From NCBI GenBank assembly GCA_009903855.1, contig WYEK01000028.1:1-5793 (forward strand): a stretch of 5,793 bases of DNA. Reading direction: 5' to 3'. Position 1 is the first letter of the stretch; every line of letters starts with the position of its first letter. This stretch comes from Thermocrinis sp. Lineage in GTDB: Bacteria; Aquificota; Aquificia; Aquificales; Aquificaceae. A program made the translations under genes and the position numbers. Under the pieces are notes generated by a model. That model worked only from the letters and a program-made list of their open reading frames with translations. It was not told the DNA's origin and ran no database searches. Below are positions 4,676-5,793 of the stretch, in pieces.

Positions 4676-5793
4676 ATGTTTAAGAAGGTTTTGGTTGCCA
4701 ACAGAGGAGAGATAGCCTGCAGGATCATAAGGGCTTGCAAGGAGCTGGGAATACAAACGGTGGCCATATACAACGAGATTGAATCCACCGCAAGACATGT
4801 GAAGATGGCAGACGAGGCGTACATGATAGGGGTAAATCCCTTGGATACCTACCTGAACGCGGAGCGGATCGTGGACCTGGCTCTGGAGGTAGGGGCGGAA
4901 GCTATCCATCCGGGTTATGGCTTTTTGGCGGAAAACGAACACTTCGCAAGGCTCTGTGAAGAGAAGGGTATTACCTTTATAGGTCCCCACTGGAAGGTTA
5001 TTGAGTTAATGGGAGATAAGGCAAGGTCTAAGGAGGTTGCCAAAAAGGTTGGTCTTCCCACTGTGCCCGGTAGTGATGGTATTTTGAAGGATGAAAAGGA
5101 AGCCCTTCACATAGCAAGGGAAATAGGCTTTCCGGTTCTGCTAAAGGCTTCCGCTGGTGGTGGTGGAAGGGGTATAAGGATCTGTAGAAATGAAGAAGAA
5201 CTCTTAAAGAACTACGAACTTGCTTACAACGAAGCCCAAAAGGCTTTTGGAAGGGGAGACCTCCTGCTGGAAAAGTACATACAGAACCCTAAACACATAG
5301 AATTTCAGGTTCTCGGAGACAAATACGGAAATGTGATCCATCTGGGTGAGAGGGACTGCTCCATTCAAAGGAGAAACCAAAAACTGGTGGAAATCGCCCC
5401 CTCTCTACTGCTAACTCCAGAGCAAAGGGAGTATTACGGTTCGTTGGTGGTAAAGGCGGCAAAGGAGATCGGCTATTATAACGCAGGTACTATGGAGTTT
5501 GTGGGAGATGAAAAGGGCAACCTCTACTTTATTGAGATGAATACCCGTATTCAGGTGGAGCATCCTGTAACGGAAATGGTCACGGGCGTGGATATAGTCA
5601 AGTGGCAAATACTCATCGCAGCGGGAGAACGTCTACCGTACAAGCAGGAGGACATAAAATTCAATGGCTACTCTATAGAGTGTAGGATCAACGCAGAGGA
5701 TCCCCAAAAGGGCTTTGCTCCAAGCATAGGAACTATAGAACGCTATTATGCACCCGGGGGCTTTGGCATAAGGGTGGAGCACGCTGCGTCTCG
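4676..5793 (+). CDS. cfiB: Biotin carboxylase subunit, 2-oxoglutarate carboxylase small subunit type (partial)
   Basis: The gene is cut by the right edge after 372 codons; full-length relatives have about 470. It carboxylates the biotin carried on a partner subunit, using ATP and bicarbonate. The N-terminal fold starts FKKVLVANRGEIACRI. The ATP-grasp domain has Lys115 (GDK), Lys157, the glycine-rich loop ASAGGGGRG (158-166), His207 and Glu209 (KHIEFQV), RDCSIQRRNQK (226-236), Glu274, and the catalytic set Glu287/Asn289/Arg291/Glu295 in FIEMNTRIQVEHP. Arg337 is in ECRINAED. All key positions are intact. The sequence is close to my memory of Hydrogenobacter thermophilus CfiB, which with CfiA makes oxalosuccinate from 2-oxoglutarate in the reductive TCA cycle. 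Pyruvate carboxylase subunit A and acetyl-CoA carboxylase AccC are near relatives, so the substrate depends on the partner subunit, which is outside the window. Confidence 0.9.
   Translation, partial: MFKKVLVANRGEIACRIIRACKELGIQTVAIYNEIESTARHVKMADEAYMIGVNPLDTYLNAERIVDLALEVGAEAIHPGYGFLAENEHFARLCEEKGITFIGPHWKVIELMGDKARSKEVAKKVGLPTVPGSDGILKDEKEALHIAREIGFPVLLKASAGGGGRGIRICRNEEELLKNYELAYNEAQKAFGRGDLLLEKYIQNPKHIEFQVLGDKYGNVIHLGERDCSIQRRNQKLVEIAPSLLLTPEQREYYGSLVVKAAKEIGYYNAGTMEFVGDEKGNLYFIEMNTRIQVEHPVTEMVTGVDIVKWQILIAAGERLPYKQEDIKFNGYSIECRINAEDPQKGFAPSIGTIERYYAPGGFGIRVEHAAS

Noticed and set aside
4169..4990. Long minus-strand open frame of 273 codons opposite the OsmC and carboxylase genes
   Set aside because: It is antisense to two clearly recognised genes with intact motifs and strong ribosome binding sites; the translated sequence has no family features.

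Overview
The window most likely comes from a thermophilic member of the Aquificaceae (Hydrogenobacter, Thermocrinis or a close relative). The main reason is the truncated biotin carboxylase at the right edge, whose N-terminal 370 residues look close, as far as I can recall, to the small subunit of Hydrogenobacter thermophilus 2-oxoglutarate carboxylase (CfiB). The moderate GC content, Lys/Glu/Ile-rich proteins, tightly overlapping genes and strong TAGGAGG ribosome binding sites fit this. The CRISPR repeat also resembles the Aquifex-type repeat as I remember it.

Layout. (1) Positions 2-230 are the end of a CRISPR array with four identical 29-nt repeats and three 37-38-nt spacers; it continues beyond the left edge. 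A promoter-like TTGACA-N17-TATTTT on the minus strand lies just right of the last repeat. The array is therefore probably transcribed leftward, with 231 onward as its leader; no cas genes are visible. (2) Positions 231-719 hold no convincing gene. They carry the leader, five imperfect copies of an 8-bp unit (ATTACGGC) and two promoter-like GGTTTATAATA elements. (3) Positions 720-3981, minus strand, are a four-gene overlapping operon, in order of transcription: a small GNAT-like protein, an OmpR/PhoB-type response regulator, a membrane histidine kinase, and a 12-helix transporter of MFS type. (4) Positions 3982-4246 are a divergent intergenic region. It contains a GC-rich island (about 53% GC, flanked by very AT-rich sequence) with several inverted repeats and a plus-strand promoter-like element, so it is a candidate structured RNA. 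(5) Positions 4247-5793, plus strand, hold an OsmC-family protein and, 9 nt downstream, the biotin carboxylase, which runs off the window.

How the genes may work together. The minus operon looks like a self-contained sensing and response unit. A kinase with a periplasmic domain containing a close Cys pair signals to its regulator, which probably controls transcription of its own operon and perhaps the transporter; the signal and the transported substrate cannot be read from the sequence. On the plus strand, a peroxide-reducing-type OsmC protein is co-translated with the biotin carboxylase subunit of a 2-oxoacid carboxylase. In Aquificales that enzyme belongs to the reductive TCA cycle, so oxidative protection may be coupled to carbon fixation.
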